Source: Pseudobutyrivibrio xylanivorans DSM 14809 (GTDB lineage Bacteria; Bacillota; Clostridia; Lachnospirales; Lachnospiraceae). Taken from it: 64,000 nt of DNA. The stretch lies in the NCBI RefSeq assembly GCF_900141825.1, contig NZ_FQYQ01000011.1:26660-90659 (forward strand). Direction: 5' to 3'. The position numbers and the translations under genes were made by a program. Under the pieces are notes generated by a model. That model had not been told where the DNA came from. It ran no database searches and was given only the letters and a program-made list of their open reading frames with translations. Below, one piece after another: positions 8,264-18,275 of the stretch. Every line of letters begins with the position of its first letter. Within the stretch, counting starts at the first letter, position 1.

Positions 8264-9461
8264 AAATCCCCCTCATGATCTCATTAACCTTCTCTTTATC
8301 AAACTCTTTCATTGTCTCGACATTGATTTGTCCCATCTCGTGACGCTTGTCCTCGTTATCTACGAGGGCTTTATTAAGAGCTGCAACCAATGTCTTGGCA
8401 TCCTTCGCATCGAAAAGATATCCACCTTCTCCATCCTGAATCAAATCGATGTTGCCTCGAATCTTTGAGCAAACCACTGGCATTCCCACTGACATAGCCT
8501 CCATAAGTGCCACAGGAAGTCCTTCCTGATGAGATGGGAACACGTAGATATCACTAGCTGCAAAGACATCTGCTACATCTCTTCTAAATCCAAGAAGCTG
8601 CACATAATCCTGCAAACCAAGGTGCTTGATGCTTTCCTCTAATTCCTTTTGGATTTTGCCTCGTCCAGCAATAAGATATTTAATCTTATATTTAGGCTGA
8701 ACTCGCTCATCACTGTCAGGTGTAAGAAGCGTGCCATTGTCCTTCATGATTTTAAGAGCTCTAAGAACCTCCCCATGGTTCTTTCTGTGAATAAGCTCTC
8801 CTACCGATAGAAGGACGATTGTGTCATCATCTATTCCAAGTTCCTTGCGGACACGGGCTCTGCCGTCCTCGCTGGCCACGAATTTGTGGGTATCCACTCC
8901 TGCACCAGGAATGTATGCCACCTGCTTGGCATTGAACTTTCTGGCGTTGTCGTAATCCTCTTTGTTGATAGTTATCAACAGGTCAGTGAATTTTGAACAA
9001 TACTTTTCAACATTGTAGTACACCAGCCAGTTCTTAAGTGGTGCTCCCTTGAAGAAATGGAAACCGTGGGCTGCATAAACTACCTTGGTTCCATACATCA
9101 TTCTGGCTCTTCTGCATGCCAATCTACAGATAACACCACCGATTGGCGACTGGGTGTGAACAATCTGGTACTGGTTTGCCTCTACCTCTTTTTTCAGCTC
9201 CAAATATGCTTTTCTAAGCTCACCTATGTTGAAAATCTTTCGCATACTAGCCTGCTCAATAACTCGGCATCCCAAATCATCAAGCTTCTTTCTGCGTTCT
9301 TTCATAGCCTCTGGACTAAGTGCACTATCTTCATCTTTCCAGCAACAGGCCACATCTACAGTGTAACCTAAATCCTGCAAAATCTTTATGTTATCGATAT
9401 TAAACTGAGTCACCATGTACGCCGTATGGGCGTGCATAAGCGCTTTCTTATTTGTGGACAT
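8241..9461 (-). CDS. Glycosyltransferase family 4
   Basis: GT-B fold glycosyltransferase. I place the start at the ATG at 9461 (MSTNKKALMHAHTAYM) because GAGGGAG lies 12 bases upstream. The longest frame begins 39 bases earlier, inside the end of the sugar transferase gene, with no ribosome site. The C-terminal half has VLLSVGELIHRKNHGEVLRAL, broken by a variable loop, then FPSHQEGLPVALMEAMSVG with the EX7E motif. This is similar to capsule enzymes such as CapM and EpsD. It overlaps its upstream neighbour by 14 bases and its downstream one by 23. Sugar specificity is unknown. Confidence 0.88.
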   Translation of the reverse strand: MSTNKKALMHAHTAYMVTQFNIDNIKILQDLGYTVDVACCWKDEDSALSPEAMKERRKKLDDLGCRVIEQASMRKIFNIGELRKAYLELKKEVEANQYQIVHTQSPIGGVICRLACRRARMMYGTKVVYAAHGFHFFKGAPLKNWLVYYNVEKYCSKFTDLLITINKEDYDNARKFNAKQVAYIPGAGVDTHKFVASEDGRARVRKELGIDDDTIVLLSVGELIHRKNHGEVLRALKIMKDNGTLLTPDSDERVQPKYKIKYLIAGRGKIQKELEESIKHLGLQDYVQLLGFRRDVADVFAASDIYVFPSHQEGLPVALMEAMSVGMPVVCSKIRGNIDLIQDGEGGYLFDAKDAKTLVAALNKALVDNEDKRHEMGQINVETMKEFDKEKVNEIMRGIYDSLTHI

Positions 9462-10833
9462 TAGCGTTAGTTTCTCCCTCGGCCACACCTTCTGTGGCAT
9501 CTTTTGTAAATATGACTCTTAAAGTCATAAGTATTAACTGTATGTCGAGAAGCACACTGCACTTCTCGCAATAAATCATATCAAGCTTCAGCTTGTCGTA
9601 TGATGTGGTGTTGTACTTTCCGTAAACCTGTGCGTAGCCTGTAAGACCAGCCTTTACATGTGTTCTGAAAGCAAACTCTGGCACTTCCTTAACGTATTCA
9701 GCGATAATTTCTGGACGCTCTGGACGAGGTCCTACCACTGACATATCGCCAAGGAATATATTGAAGAACTGTGGAAGCTCATCAATTCTTGTGGCACGAA
9801 TAAAGTGACCGATAGGTGTAATTCTGTCATCATTTACGCTGGCAAGACGAGCCTTGCCATCCTTCTCGGCATCCATAATCATGGAACGGAACTTCATGAT
9901 TTTGTATTCCTTTCCACCGATGGTGCAGCGTGTCTGTTTATAAAGTGCTGGTCCGCCATCGTATTTGTGGATAAGTATAGCTGTAACAAGCATAATTGGA
10001 GAAGTAAGGATAATTCCAATACCTGAAATTACAATATCTCCTGCACGCTTGATTGCTGCTGATATTCCGTCCATTCCCACATTCTTGCAAAGGTAAAGTG
10101 GTGTATCGAAAAGATTTACCTCATCAGAACCCTTGATAAGAATATCTGAAATCTTTGGTGTAAAATATACTCTCTTGCCTGTAGCAAAGCATGCCTTGAT
10201 AATATCGTTTCTTGTCTCTGCTGGTACGTCGTTGATAAGCACAGCATCATAATTATCAAGCTCTTTAGTAATCTTCTCGATTGGCTCTCTGCAGCTGATT
10301 TCACCAGTGATGCTGTACTTGTCAGCACGCTGATTCATCTTCCAAACCAAATCATTCTCATACCCGCCAAAAATATTGAGGATAGAAAATGGTGGGAAAA
10401 TCTTTCTGTAAATCTTTGTACTGAAATAAGTAACAAACAGCACTGCCACTGCATCTGCCACCGTAAGTACGATTACATAAGCAAGTGTAATCCACATCAA
10501 TGCTTTGATTCTTGTCATCAAAATCAAAATGAAGAATTCCAAAACATTTACAAGTCCCATAGCAATAGCCTGTGACATGGTAAGGATAGAAATACGTCCT
10601 GTACCAATGCCAAAGCCCTTGAAGGTATTAATCATCAAGATGGTGAGAACCATATAAAGTCCTATCATCAGATAATTTCCTTTGCCAAGGAATCGTGTGT
10701 ATGGATTCATAAGGTACTGAAATCTCATGTACCACATAACGCCAAAGAGCGTGGCTAGTACTACTACTAAAACCACGCTACTTACGAAGCGGAATAATTT
10801 TTTGTTTGTCTCTATCGTATTTGTATTATTCAT
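9448..10833 (-). CDS. Polyprenyl-phosphate sugar-1-phosphate transferase (initiating)
   Basis: A 461-residue protein in the WbaP/WcaJ-like family. Four N-terminal helices (about residues 15-150) and a cytoplasmic CoA-binding-like segment precede the bacterial sugar transferase domain (about 265-455). That domain begins KRAGDIVISGIGIILTSP and contains YKQTRCTIGGK, KFRSM, TRIDELPQF and VVGPRPERPE, all hallmarks of the catalytic region. It transfers a sugar-1-phosphate to undecaprenyl phosphate, the first step in building the repeat unit. It lies 12 bases after the lysozyme gene. Which sugar is used cannot be read from the sequence. Confidence 0.93.
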   Translation of the reverse strand: MNNTNTIETNKKLFRFVSSVVLVVVLATLFGVMWYMRFQYLMNPYTRFLGKGNYLMIGLYMVLTILMINTFKGFGIGTGRISILTMSQAIAMGLVNVLEFFILILMTRIKALMWITLAYVIVLTVADAVAVLFVTYFSTKIYRKIFPPFSILNIFGGYENDLVWKMNQRADKYSITGEISCREPIEKITKELDNYDAVLINDVPAETRNDIIKACFATGKRVYFTPKISDILIKGSDEVNLFDTPLYLCKNVGMDGISAAIKRAGDIVISGIGIILTSPIMLVTAILIHKYDGGPALYKQTRCTIGGKEYKIMKFRSMIMDAEKDGKARLASVNDDRITPIGHFIRATRIDELPQFFNIFLGDMSVVGPRPERPEIIAEYVKEVPEFAFRTHVKAGLTGYAQVYGKYNTTSYDKLKLDMIYCEKCSVLLDIQLILMTLRVIFTKDATEGVAEGETNANVHK

Positions 10834-10845
10834 ATAATCTTTCCA

Positions 10846-13530
10846 TTAGAAGAACGATTTATTCATATCTACGTGACCCTTAATACCAGGTACTGAACCC
10901 TTTGATGAATACTGCCACATTGAATACTTACCACTGTAAGTACAAGATGTGTTGTACTGTGCAATCCAGATGTATGCAGAACCGTTGATTCCGCCTGCAT
11001 TCATTCTCTTATTCATCCAGTTCTTACTGCAGTATACACCGGCCTTGTAGCCTGATGACTGAACTGTAGATATAAAGGCATTTGCGATAGCTGTACGCTG
11101 TGCAGCCGATAAACCGCCGCCTCTTGCTGTGTCTTCCATATCTATAAAGATTGGATATGCGCATCCTCCTGCACTGTTTGCCATAGCAACAGCCATAGAT
11201 GCTTCCTGAACAGCCTCTGCCTCGTTGACAGCACGTGAGAAGATGTAAACACCTGTCGCTACGCCTGCCGCCTTGGCACCCTTCATGTTCTTGTAGAAAT
11301 ATGGGTCCTCGTGAAGCTGTCCATCAGTCTGTCCACGGTATCCGCAACGGATAATTGCGAAGCTGACAGCTGACTTAGCCTGATTCCAATCAATATTTCC
11401 TTGATACTTGGAAACATCGATACCGTTACCCTTTACGAGAAGGCCTCCGTCAGGACCAAAGTTGTACTTAACACCCTGAATTACCTGCTCACCTGTAACC
11501 TTGTTTCCGTTCTTATCGAAGAAATAGCTTACGCCATTAATTGACTGCCATCCATAATATGCATATGTTGGAGCCTTGAAGTAGAAAGTCTTGTCTGCTG
11601 CAAAATCTGCTGCTGTAGCAGGCTTTGTAAGAGCCTCATCAAGGAAAAGCTCGTGACCTTCCTTATCCTTAAGTCTTTCTGTAGATGCTGTGCCATAGCC
11701 TGAAACTGTGTAGGTAACGCTAAGCTTTTCAGCATCTGTAGCTGCAATCTTATCACTCCAGACTGGTACACCTGCAAGTGTGTAATCTCCATCCTTTGTA
11801 ACTGTAAATGTGCCCTTGCCATCCTTCATTGTGACAGCTGTTCCATTTACTGTTACTGAACCAACATTTGCTGTAGCTGTGATTGTAAACACACCATTAG
11901 AGTAACTCATATCAAGTGAAGCTTTTTCCTCTGTAGCTGTGTTTGCAGCTATTCTCTTTCCAATTTTAGCAGCCATGAATCTGTTGATATTCATGGAAAC
12001 TGCTAATGGACGATTTGTATAGAACCATGCTGCATCATCCTGTGGAGTAGGAGTTGGATCCTGTGAAGGTGATGGCGAAGCTGTTGGTGCCTTTGTAGGC
12101 TCCACTGTTGGCTCCTTAGTTGGTTCTTTAGTAGGTTCTGCTGTTGGCTCCGGTGTAGATGTTGGAGACGGAGTAGCAGTAGGACTTGGTGTAGCTGTTG
12201 GACTTGGGCTAACACTTGGTGTTGTAGTTGGACTAGGTGATGGCTCATTCTTCTTATACTTGAACTCAATAGTCTTGTCCTTATCAGCCTTTACCGTCTG
12301 CTGCTTATCTGAAGTAAGTGTATAACCATCAAATGTCTTAGCTTCAAATGTTTTATCTGTATTCTGTGGAACGGCTACTGTTTCTTTGCCAAGCTCCTTA
12401 TCATCTGCTTTATATATAACAGTGATATTGAAGTTCTTAACTTCCTGCTTAAGCTTATGAACTACAGAAGTTACGCCATTGCCCTTCTTAGTAGCCTTAC
12501 TTGAGCCCTTTGTAGACTTAGGCGCTGCAATTTCAGAGCCCTTAATTCCCTTGGCTGAGCCGCCGTTTTCAACCTTGCTTGAAGCTACATACTCCACGGT
12601 ATCCTTAAGAACCGCCTCAACAGGAGCTGCTTCCTTAGGCTGATTATCCTCGGCTGCCACATCCTTCTTAATCTGCTTTTTGATTTCCTTCTGAACCTTG
12701 AATTCTACTTTATCCTTTACATTAACTGTAGGTGCAAAATCTGTAGGCTCATAAATCTCCTGATTATCAAAATCATACATGAGGCAGGCTACATAATCGC
12801 CTGGCTCCATGTCTTTCTCAGAAATAACACCATCCTGATCATCATCAGTGTAGATGGTTCCTTCTACCTGCTTTACAGCCATAGCATATGACTGAATAGC
12901 ACTTTCCTTATCGAGAATAAGCTGATAAAGTGGGTCATCCTTGATGCGACCCTTCTGAGTATCAACAACTTCTCCATTCTCGTCAGTTACTGTAATATCT
13001 ACATTTCTTGATTCGAGTAAGGCAAGAATCTTTTCTGAATCAGATTGTGCTGTCTCCTCAGTAGATTCCTCTGTTGTCTCTTCTTTAACTTCTTCAGTAT
13101 CTTCTGCCTCTTCTGTACCTAAAGCTCCGCCAGCCATCTCCTTGATGTCTGCATCAATCTTCTTTATCTCATCGATAGAGCTCTGAAGATTCTCTGCGTC
13201 GGATGGCTTGATAAGCTTAATCTGGAAAGGCACACCTGTGATAGCGTTGTCTTCTGTATCTGAAATGTAAATTGTTAAATCCTTTTCAAGGGATTCACTT
13301 GTGAGGACTATGTTCTTGAAAGCTGGAATGTAGACATCCTCGGCTGCTGCCTCTTCTTCTACTTCCACCTCTTCAACTACCTCTTCTGGTGCGACGTCAT
13401 CATTTAAGATTGCATAAATTCCTGCTCCGCCAGCACCGAGTGCAGATGCGCCCACAACAGCAGCCAAAGCAATTCTAGCTACCTTATTTGTGGCAAAGAA
13501 AAACCTTATGCCCTCAATTATTCCTCTCAT
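10846..13530 (-). CDS. Membrane-anchored cell-wall lysozyme, GH25 domain with long Pro/Thr linker
   Basis: About 894 residues. I start it at the third ATG (13530), nine bases after GGGAG. One transmembrane helix or uncleaved signal (about residues 18-42) is followed by an acidic Glu/Ala stretch, a region like Cna-B or SpaA repeats and an SH3/MucBP-like segment. A Ser/Pro/Thr linker of [11 protein letters not shown] type comes next (about 440-510), then a wall-binding repeat with [17 protein letters not shown]. The GH25 muramidase domain is last (about 695-897), with GIDVSKYQG and the catalytic FIDMEDT acidic pair. It would cleave peptidoglycan outside the membrane. Its place inside a glycan operon, directly before the initiating transferase, suggests a job in opening or remodelling the wall for glycan export or anchoring (inference). 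Confidence 0.88.
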   Translation of the reverse strand: MRGIIEGIRFFFATNKVARIALAAVVGASALGAGGAGIYAILNDDVAPEEVVEEVEVEEEAAAEDVYIPAFKNIVLTSESLEKDLTIYISDTEDNAITGVPFQIKLIKPSDAENLQSSIDEIKKIDADIKEMAGGALGTEEAEDTEEVKEETTEESTEETAQSDSEKILALLESRNVDITVTDENGEVVDTQKGRIKDDPLYQLILDKESAIQSYAMAVKQVEGTIYTDDDQDGVISEKDMEPGDYVACLMYDFDNQEIYEPTDFAPTVNVKDKVEFKVQKEIKKQIKKDVAAEDNQPKEAAPVEAVLKDTVEYVASSKVENGGSAKGIKGSEIAAPKSTKGSSKATKKGNGVTSVVHKLKQEVKNFNITVIYKADDKELGKETVAVPQNTDKTFEAKTFDGYTLTSDKQQTVKADKDKTIEFKYKKNEPSPSPTTTPSVSPSPTATPSPTATPSPTSTPEPTAEPTKEPTKEPTVEPTKAPTASPSPSQDPTPTPQDDAAWFYTNRPLAVSMNINRFMAAKIGKRIAANTATEEKASLDMSYSNGVFTITATANVGSVTVNGTAVTMKDGKGTFTVTKDGDYTLAGVPVWSDKIAATDAEKLSVTYTVSGYGTASTERLKDKEGHELFLDEALTKPATAADFAADKTFYFKAPTYAYYGWQSINGVSYFFDKNGNKVTGEQVIQGVKYNFGPDGGLLVKGNGIDVSKYQGNIDWNQAKSAVSFAIIRCGYRGQTDGQLHEDPYFYKNMKGAKAAGVATGVYIFSRAVNEAEAVQEASMAVAMANSAGGCAYPIFIDMEDTARGGGLSAAQRTAIANAFISTVQSSGYKAGVYCSKNWMNKRMNAGGINGSAYIWIAQYNTSCTYSGKYSMWQYSSKGSVPGIKGHVDMNKSFF

Positions 13531-13581
13531 ATTCATCATCTCCCAAAACTTCTAGTCTAATCGATGTTGTCGTTAAACCAA

Positions 13582-14667
13582 TTATTTTCCTGAATACATA
13601 TCGTTATAGTACTTCTGATAATCACCAGATGTTACATTCTTCATCCAATCCTCGTGCTCAAAGAACCAAGCGATAGTCTTCTTGATACCTTCCTCGAAGC
13701 ATGTCTCTGGATACCAGCCGATTTCAGCCTTAATCTTGTCTGGTGCGATAGCATATCTTCTATCATGACCCTTACGGTCTGTAACGTACTTAATAAGCTT
13801 CTCTGAAACAAGCTCCTTACGTGGGTCTCCCTCTGGAAGCATCTCCTGAAGTGTATCAAGGATGATGTGGATAATCTGGATGTTCTGTTTCTCGTTGTGA
13901 CCACCGATATTGTATGTCTCGAAGAGCTTGCCCTGCTCCTGAACCATATCGATTCCCTTAGCGTGATCCTCTACATAGAGCCAGTCACGTACGTTCTTTC
14001 CGTCACCATATACTGGAAGATCCTTGCCCTGAAGCGCATTGTTGATAATAAGTGGAATGAGCTTCTCTGGGAACTGGTAAGGGCCATAATTGTTAGAGCA
14101 GTTTGTAATGTTTGCAGGGAACTTGTAAGTATCCATGTAAGCCTTTACAAGCATGTCTGAGCTAGCCTTTGAAGCTGAGTATGGTGAATGTGGATCGTAT
14201 GGTGTTGTCTCATAGAAGAATGCGTTATCATCATCTGGAAGTGATCCGTAAACTTCGTCTGTAGAAACGTGAAGGAACTTCTTTCCTTCCTTGAATGAAC
14301 CATCCTCGAGCTCCCAAGCTTCCTTGGCGCAGTTAAGCATTACAGCTGTACCAAGTACGTTTGTCTGAACGAAAACCTCAGGGTTTACGATTGAACGGTC
14401 TACGTGTGACTCAGCTGCAAAGTGAACTACACGGTCGATATCGTTCTCCTGGAAGATCTTTCTGATAGCTTCCTTATCGCAGATATCAGCCTTTACAAAT
14501 GTGTAGTTATCGCGGTTCTCGATGTCCTTAAGGTTCTCGAGGTTACCTGCGTATGTAAGCTTATCAACGTTGATGATTCTAATCTCGTTGTCATACTTCT
14601 TAAACATGTAGTGAATGTAATTTGAGCCGATGAATCCCGCTCCACCTGTTACTAAATAAGTTCTCAT
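13582..14667 (-). CDS. rfbB: dTDP-glucose 4,6-dehydratase
   Basis: The 361-residue protein begins with TGGAGFIGSNYIHY (NAD-binding GxxGxxG). It carries HVSTDEVYGSL with the catalytic Thr-Asp-Glu and YSASKASSD with the Tyr-Lys pair, and has RDWLYVEDH, all typical of RmlB/RfbB. It makes dTDP-4-keto-6-deoxyglucose, the precursor of rhamnose and of several amino-deoxy sugars. The other rml genes are not in the window, so the final sugar is open. It is the first gene of the leftward glycan cluster, about 108 bases after leuA. Confidence 0.93.
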   Translation of the reverse strand: MRTYLVTGGAGFIGSNYIHYMFKKYDNEIRIINVDKLTYAGNLENLKDIENRDNYTFVKADICDKEAIRKIFQENDIDRVVHFAAESHVDRSIVNPEVFVQTNVLGTAVMLNCAKEAWELEDGSFKEGKKFLHVSTDEVYGSLPDDDNAFFYETTPYDPHSPYSASKASSDMLVKAYMDTYKFPANITNCSNNYGPYQFPEKLIPLIINNALQGKDLPVYGDGKNVRDWLYVEDHAKGIDMVQEQGKLFETYNIGGHNEKQNIQIIHIILDTLQEMLPEGDPRKELVSEKLIKYVTDRKGHDRRYAIAPDKIKAEIGWYPETCFEEGIKKTIAWFFEHEDWMKNVTSGDYQKYYNDMYSGK

Positions 14668-14775
14668 TTCTTATTAATCCTTTCTCTCTCCTTTAACATT
14701 CATAATCCTTATATTACTTTATTCTCTTAGCTTAAAATACTAAAGAATTCTAAAGAATTATGAATCTTAGGGTAT

Positions 14776-16464
14776 TTATACATAGTCTTTTGCTTTTGCT
14801 ATTAATCTATTATACGCAGAGAATAAACTGCGGATAGATGCTCTTGTGATGTTAGAGCTTACGCCAACACCGAATGTTGTGTTGCCATGACGCTCATCAC
14901 GCATTTCAATGTATGCTGCAGCCTTAGCTCCAGAACCCTGTGACTGAGCAAGTGTATGCTCTGTGTAGTCGATGAGTGTAAACTCAAGCTCTGGTATGCA
15001 CTGCTTGATTGCAAGCTTAACAGCATCGATAGGTCCGTTTCCTTCTGCCTCTGAATGGAACTTCTCACCATTGTAGCTGAAGTCGAGAACTGCAACTGTA
15101 TCGTCTGTGTCCTTGCTATCCTGAATAACAACGTATTCAAGTGTAAGTGGCTCCTTGTTCTCAAGATACTGAGACTTGAATGCCTCCATAATACGCTGTG
15201 GTGTAACCTCGCCGCCCTGCTTTTCAGAAATGTACTGAACAACATCGGCGAACTCACGCTGCATCTTCTTTGGAAGCTTGTAGCCGTATACTGTATCCAT
15301 AACAAAGGCTACGCCACCCTTGCCAGACTGGCTGTTGATACGAACCACTGGCTCGTACATACGTCCGATATCTGCAGGATCGATTGGAAGATATGGAACC
15401 TCCCAGTACATGTTCTGACGATCCTTCATAGCGCGGACGCCCTTATTTATAGCATCCTGGTGTGAACCAGAGAATGCTGTAAACACAAGCTCACCTGCAT
15501 ATGGGTGTCTTGCATCTGTAGGCATTTTGGTAACTCGCTCACAAACCTCAACGATTTCTTTAATATCCTCAAGGTGAAGCTCTGGGTTAACACCCTGTGA
15601 GAACATATTGTAAGCGATTGTAAGAATATCTACGTTACCAGTACGCTCACCGTTTCCAAGAAGTGTTCCCTCTACACGGTCTGCGCCTGCAAGAAGTCCA
15701 AGCTCTGTAATAGCAACACCTGTACCTCTGTCGTTATGTGGATGAATTGAAAGGATGATGTTTTCTCTGTCCTTGAAGTGTGTGCTCATCCACTCAATCT
15801 GGTCTGCGTAAACATTTGGTGTATTCATCTCAACAGTTGCAGGAAGATTAAAGATGATTGGTGCATCTGTTGCTTTGTTCCATGTATCCTGCACTGCTGT
15901 ACAAATATCAAGTGCAAACTCAACCTCTGTACCTGTAAATGATTCTGGTGAATACTCCAACTGTAAATTTCCATCGAAGCGGTCCAGACGGTCTTTTACC
16001 ATCTGTGTACCCTTCTTTGCAATCTCAATGATCTCTTCCTTTTCAGCATTGAAAACAACATCACGCTGAAGAGTAGATGTGGAATTGTAAATATGGAAAA
16101 TTACATTTTTGATACCCTTGATTGCCTCAAAGGTACGGTCAATTAATTCTTCTCTACACTGAGAAAGTACCTGAACCTTTACATCATCAGGAATCTTATT
16201 CTCAGCGACAAGCTGTCTTAAAAAGTCAAATTCTATCTGGCTGGCTGCGGGAAAGCCAATTTCAATCTCTTTAAAGCCTAGCTTAATTAGGAGGTCGAAT
16301 AGTTCCATTTTTTCGTCAACCGACATTGGTTCGACGAGAGCCTGATTACCGTCACGTAGGTCAACTGAGCACCAAATTGGAGCTTTTGTGATCTGCTTTT
16401 CAGGCCATGTACGCTCTGGAAACTGTAACACTGGGTTCGCTTTGTAACGCTTGTAGTTCAACAT
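14776..16464 (-). CDS. leuA: 2-isopropylmalate synthase
   Basis: A 562-residue LeuA of the long type. The catalytic barrel (about 25-330) shows WCSVDLRDGNQALVEPM and the metal-binding HPHNDRG. The C-terminal regulatory domain (about 430-562) includes SQGSGAKAAAYIEM, related to the leucine-binding LeuA dimer domain. It condenses acetyl-CoA with 2-oxoisovalerate in leucine synthesis. No other leucine genes are near. The ribosome site is TTAGGAGGACAG before the ATG at 16464. Its leader contains one copy of the structured repeat described at 16491-16577, ending about 26 bases before the start codon. I see no T-box. Confidence 0.95.
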   Translation of the reverse strand: MLNYKRYKANPVLQFPERTWPEKQITKAPIWCSVDLRDGNQALVEPMSVDEKMELFDLLIKLGFKEIEIGFPAASQIEFDFLRQLVAENKIPDDVKVQVLSQCREELIDRTFEAIKGIKNVIFHIYNSTSTLQRDVVFNAEKEEIIEIAKKGTQMVKDRLDRFDGNLQLEYSPESFTGTEVEFALDICTAVQDTWNKATDAPIIFNLPATVEMNTPNVYADQIEWMSTHFKDRENIILSIHPHNDRGTGVAITELGLLAGADRVEGTLLGNGERTGNVDILTIAYNMFSQGVNPELHLEDIKEIVEVCERVTKMPTDARHPYAGELVFTAFSGSHQDAINKGVRAMKDRQNMYWEVPYLPIDPADIGRMYEPVVRINSQSGKGGVAFVMDTVYGYKLPKKMQREFADVVQYISEKQGGEVTPQRIMEAFKSQYLENKEPLTLEYVVIQDSKDTDDTVAVLDFSYNGEKFHSEAEGNGPIDAVKLAIKQCIPELEFTLIDYTEHTLAQSQGSGAKAAAYIEMRDERHGNTTFGVGVSSNITRASIRSLFSAYNRLIAKAKDYV

Positions 16465-16490
16465 TATTCTGTCCTCCTAATATATCTCTC

Positions 16491-16577
16491 GCCTGTTACG
16501 GTAACAAGCCATATGATTTCTACACTCAGCTATAGAAAGCTTCGCTTAAGAAATATATGAGCTTGTCTCCTACAGGC
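16491..16577 (-). repeat. Structured intergenic element, copy A (leuA leader)
   Basis: Read on the minus strand this folds into one long interrupted hairpin. The outer helix is GCCTGT/ACAGGC. A GG/CC pair is set in the internal loop A..GTA, followed by ACAAGC/GCTTGT, a bulged T, CATAT/ATATG, ATTTCT/AGAAAT, the AA/G loop, GC/GT, a tandem GA/GA, and AGCT pairing with AGCT around TTCTAT. It shares the plan of copies at 25571, 39992 and 43359, but with different stem sequences that still pair. It begins 8 bases after the hpr stop and ends shortly before the leuA ribosome site. Type is set to repeat because the function is unknown; a structured RNA is equally possible. Confidence 0.85.
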
Positions 16578-16585
16578 TATTTTTA

Positions 16586-16852
16586 CTACTCTCCTAATCC
16601 TGCTTCAATTGAACTAACGAGATCTGCTAAAGCATCTATCTCGTCTGCCCCATCGCAGCATATCTCAACTTCTTCACCACTCTTAACACATGCACCAAGT
16701 ACACTTAATACTGACTTTGCATTTGCTTCGTAGTTGTCACTTGTGTGAAAAGTGACTTTACACCCATATTTCATGGCTATCTCGCAAAGTAGTCCCGCTG
16801 GTCTCAGGTGCAAACCTGTGGCATTCTTAATCTTTACTTTTTGTGAAACCAT
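16586..16852 (-). CDS. HPr-family phosphocarrier protein
   Basis: The 88-residue protein has the HPr active site GLHLRPAG with His15. It also has a NAKSVLSVLGA segment whose Ser47 matches the regulatory Ser46 of Gram-positive HPr. By family it would carry phosphate between enzyme I and PTS permeases and serve as corepressor for CcpA when serine-phosphorylated. It lies 31 bases downstream of glmM and no PTS gene is near. The overall length is normal. A specialised HPr-like role cannot be excluded because several residues around the Ser site differ from the usual IMGVMSL pattern. Confidence 0.9.
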   Translation of the reverse strand: MVSQKVKIKNATGLHLRPAGLLCEIAMKYGCKVTFHTSDNYEANAKSVLSVLGACVKSGEEVEICCDGADEIDALADLVSSIEAGLGE

Positions 16853-16883
16853 ATCTATTCTCTAAAATCCCAAAAATCCCCAA

Positions 16884-18233
16884 TTACAACATTGTGCTTG
16901 TGATTAACTCCGCTAACGCTTTAGCATCGTTCTCAATCTCTGCCTGATCCTTGCCCTCAATCATAACACGAACAAGTGGCTCTGTGCCTGATGGGCGGAT
17001 AAGTACACGACCTTCTCCTGCGAACTTTTTTTCAAGCTCTGCGATTGCTGCTGCAATCTCAGGATACTCCATGTAGCTTTCCTTCTTGTGGTTTGGCACC
17101 TTTGCATTTACAAGTGCCTGTGGCAATACATCCATGATAGATGCAAGCTCTGAAAGTGACTTCTTTGTCTCCACAAGAACACGAAGAAGGTGAAGTGCTG
17201 AAAGAAGTCCATCACCTGTGGTGTTGTCGTCTAAGAAGATAACGTGACCACTCTGCTCGCCTCCGATATTGTAACCCTTAGCAAGCATGTTCTCTAATAC
17301 ATATCTATCGCCTACCTTAGTCACCTCTACATTGATGCCCTGTTCCTTTGCCATAAGTGTGAAACCAAGGTTTGTCATTACTGTAACAACGCAGGTATCC
17401 TTCTTAAGAGTACCCTTGTCCTTCATATGCTTGGCGCAGATAGCCATAATCTGGTCGCCATCTACAAGGCGTCCCTTCTCATCTACCGCAAGCATTCTGT
17501 CGGCATCACCATCGAAGGCGAGACCGATCTGTGCATTCTCAGCAACAACGCGAGCTCTAAGCTCGTCCATGTGAGTACTTCCGCAGTTGCTGTTGATGTT
17601 TGTTCCATCTGGATTGTTGTGAAGAGTAATAAGCTCTGCGCCCATCTCTGAAAGACAAGCAACGCTTGTGCGATAAGAAGCACCCTCTGCACAGTCGATA
17701 ACAATCTTTAATCCTGATAAATCAAGTGGAACTGTCTTCTTAAGGAAATCTACATACTCGCGACCAAGGTCGAAACGATACTCAATCTTTCCAATCTCTG
17801 CGCCAGTAGGAAGGCTTACGCCCTTCATATCTGCTTCAATAAGAGCCTGAATTTCATCCTCAAGCTCATCTGAAAGCTTGAAGCCATCTCCATTGAAGAA
17901 CTTGATTCCGTTAAACTCCATTGGGTTATGGCTGGCTGAAATAACAACTCCCGCATCAACCTTGTGCTTACGAGTAAGGTAAGCAATTGCAGGTGTTGGA
18001 AGTACTCCAACATAAACTGCGTTAGCGCCTACTGAGCAGATACCTGCCATAAGTGCAGATGCAAGCATTGTACCAGAAATACGTGTGTCGCATCCTACGA
18101 TGATTGTAGGCTGGTGGCTTGCCTCCTTAGTAAGCACATAAGCTCCTGCCTGTCCAAGTGAGCGAGCAAGCTCTATTGTAAGCTCAGAGCCAGCTACTCC
18201 TCTGACTCCGTCTGTTCCAAATAATCTTCCCAT
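16884..18233 (-). CDS. glmM: Phosphoglucosamine mutase
   Basis: A 449-residue full-length GlmM. It starts with [12 protein letters not shown], carries the phosphoserine loop ISASHNP (Ser101), the metal-binding DGDADR motif near 240, and the C-terminal phosphate-binding [12 protein letters not shown]. It turns glucosamine-6-phosphate into glucosamine-1-phosphate for peptidoglycan and for the amino sugars made by the nearby glycan operon. It follows cdaR by about 42 bases, the conserved Firmicutes order cdaA-cdaR-glmM. In relatives GlmM binds and restrains CdaA. Confidence 0.97.
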   Translation of the reverse strand: MGRLFGTDGVRGVAGSELTIELARSLGQAGAYVLTKEASHQPTIIVGCDTRISGTMLASALMAGICSVGANAVYVGVLPTPAIAYLTRKHKVDAGVVISASHNPMEFNGIKFFNGDGFKLSDELEDEIQALIEADMKGVSLPTGAEIGKIEYRFDLGREYVDFLKKTVPLDLSGLKIVIDCAEGASYRTSVACLSEMGAELITLHNNPDGTNINSNCGSTHMDELRARVVAENAQIGLAFDGDADRMLAVDEKGRLVDGDQIMAICAKHMKDKGTLKKDTCVVTVMTNLGFTLMAKEQGINVEVTKVGDRYVLENMLAKGYNIGGEQSGHVIFLDDNTTGDGLLSALHLLRVLVETKKSLSELASIMDVLPQALVNAKVPNHKKESYMEYPEIAAAIAELEKKFAGEGRVLIRPSGTEPLVRVMIEGKDQAEIENDAKALAELITSTML

Positions 18234-18275
18234 TATTATTAATCCTCATTTCTTTTTCTTCACTGTAATCAAATA

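Noticed and set aside
14690..14775. Terminator after leuA
   Set aside because: There are repeats of AATTCTTTAG but no clear stem followed by a T-run, so a terminator is not supported.
16465..16585. T-box or leader-peptide attenuator before leuA
   Set aside because: The region is too short, lacks the T-box core sequence and any leucine-rich frame; it is filled by the structured element.
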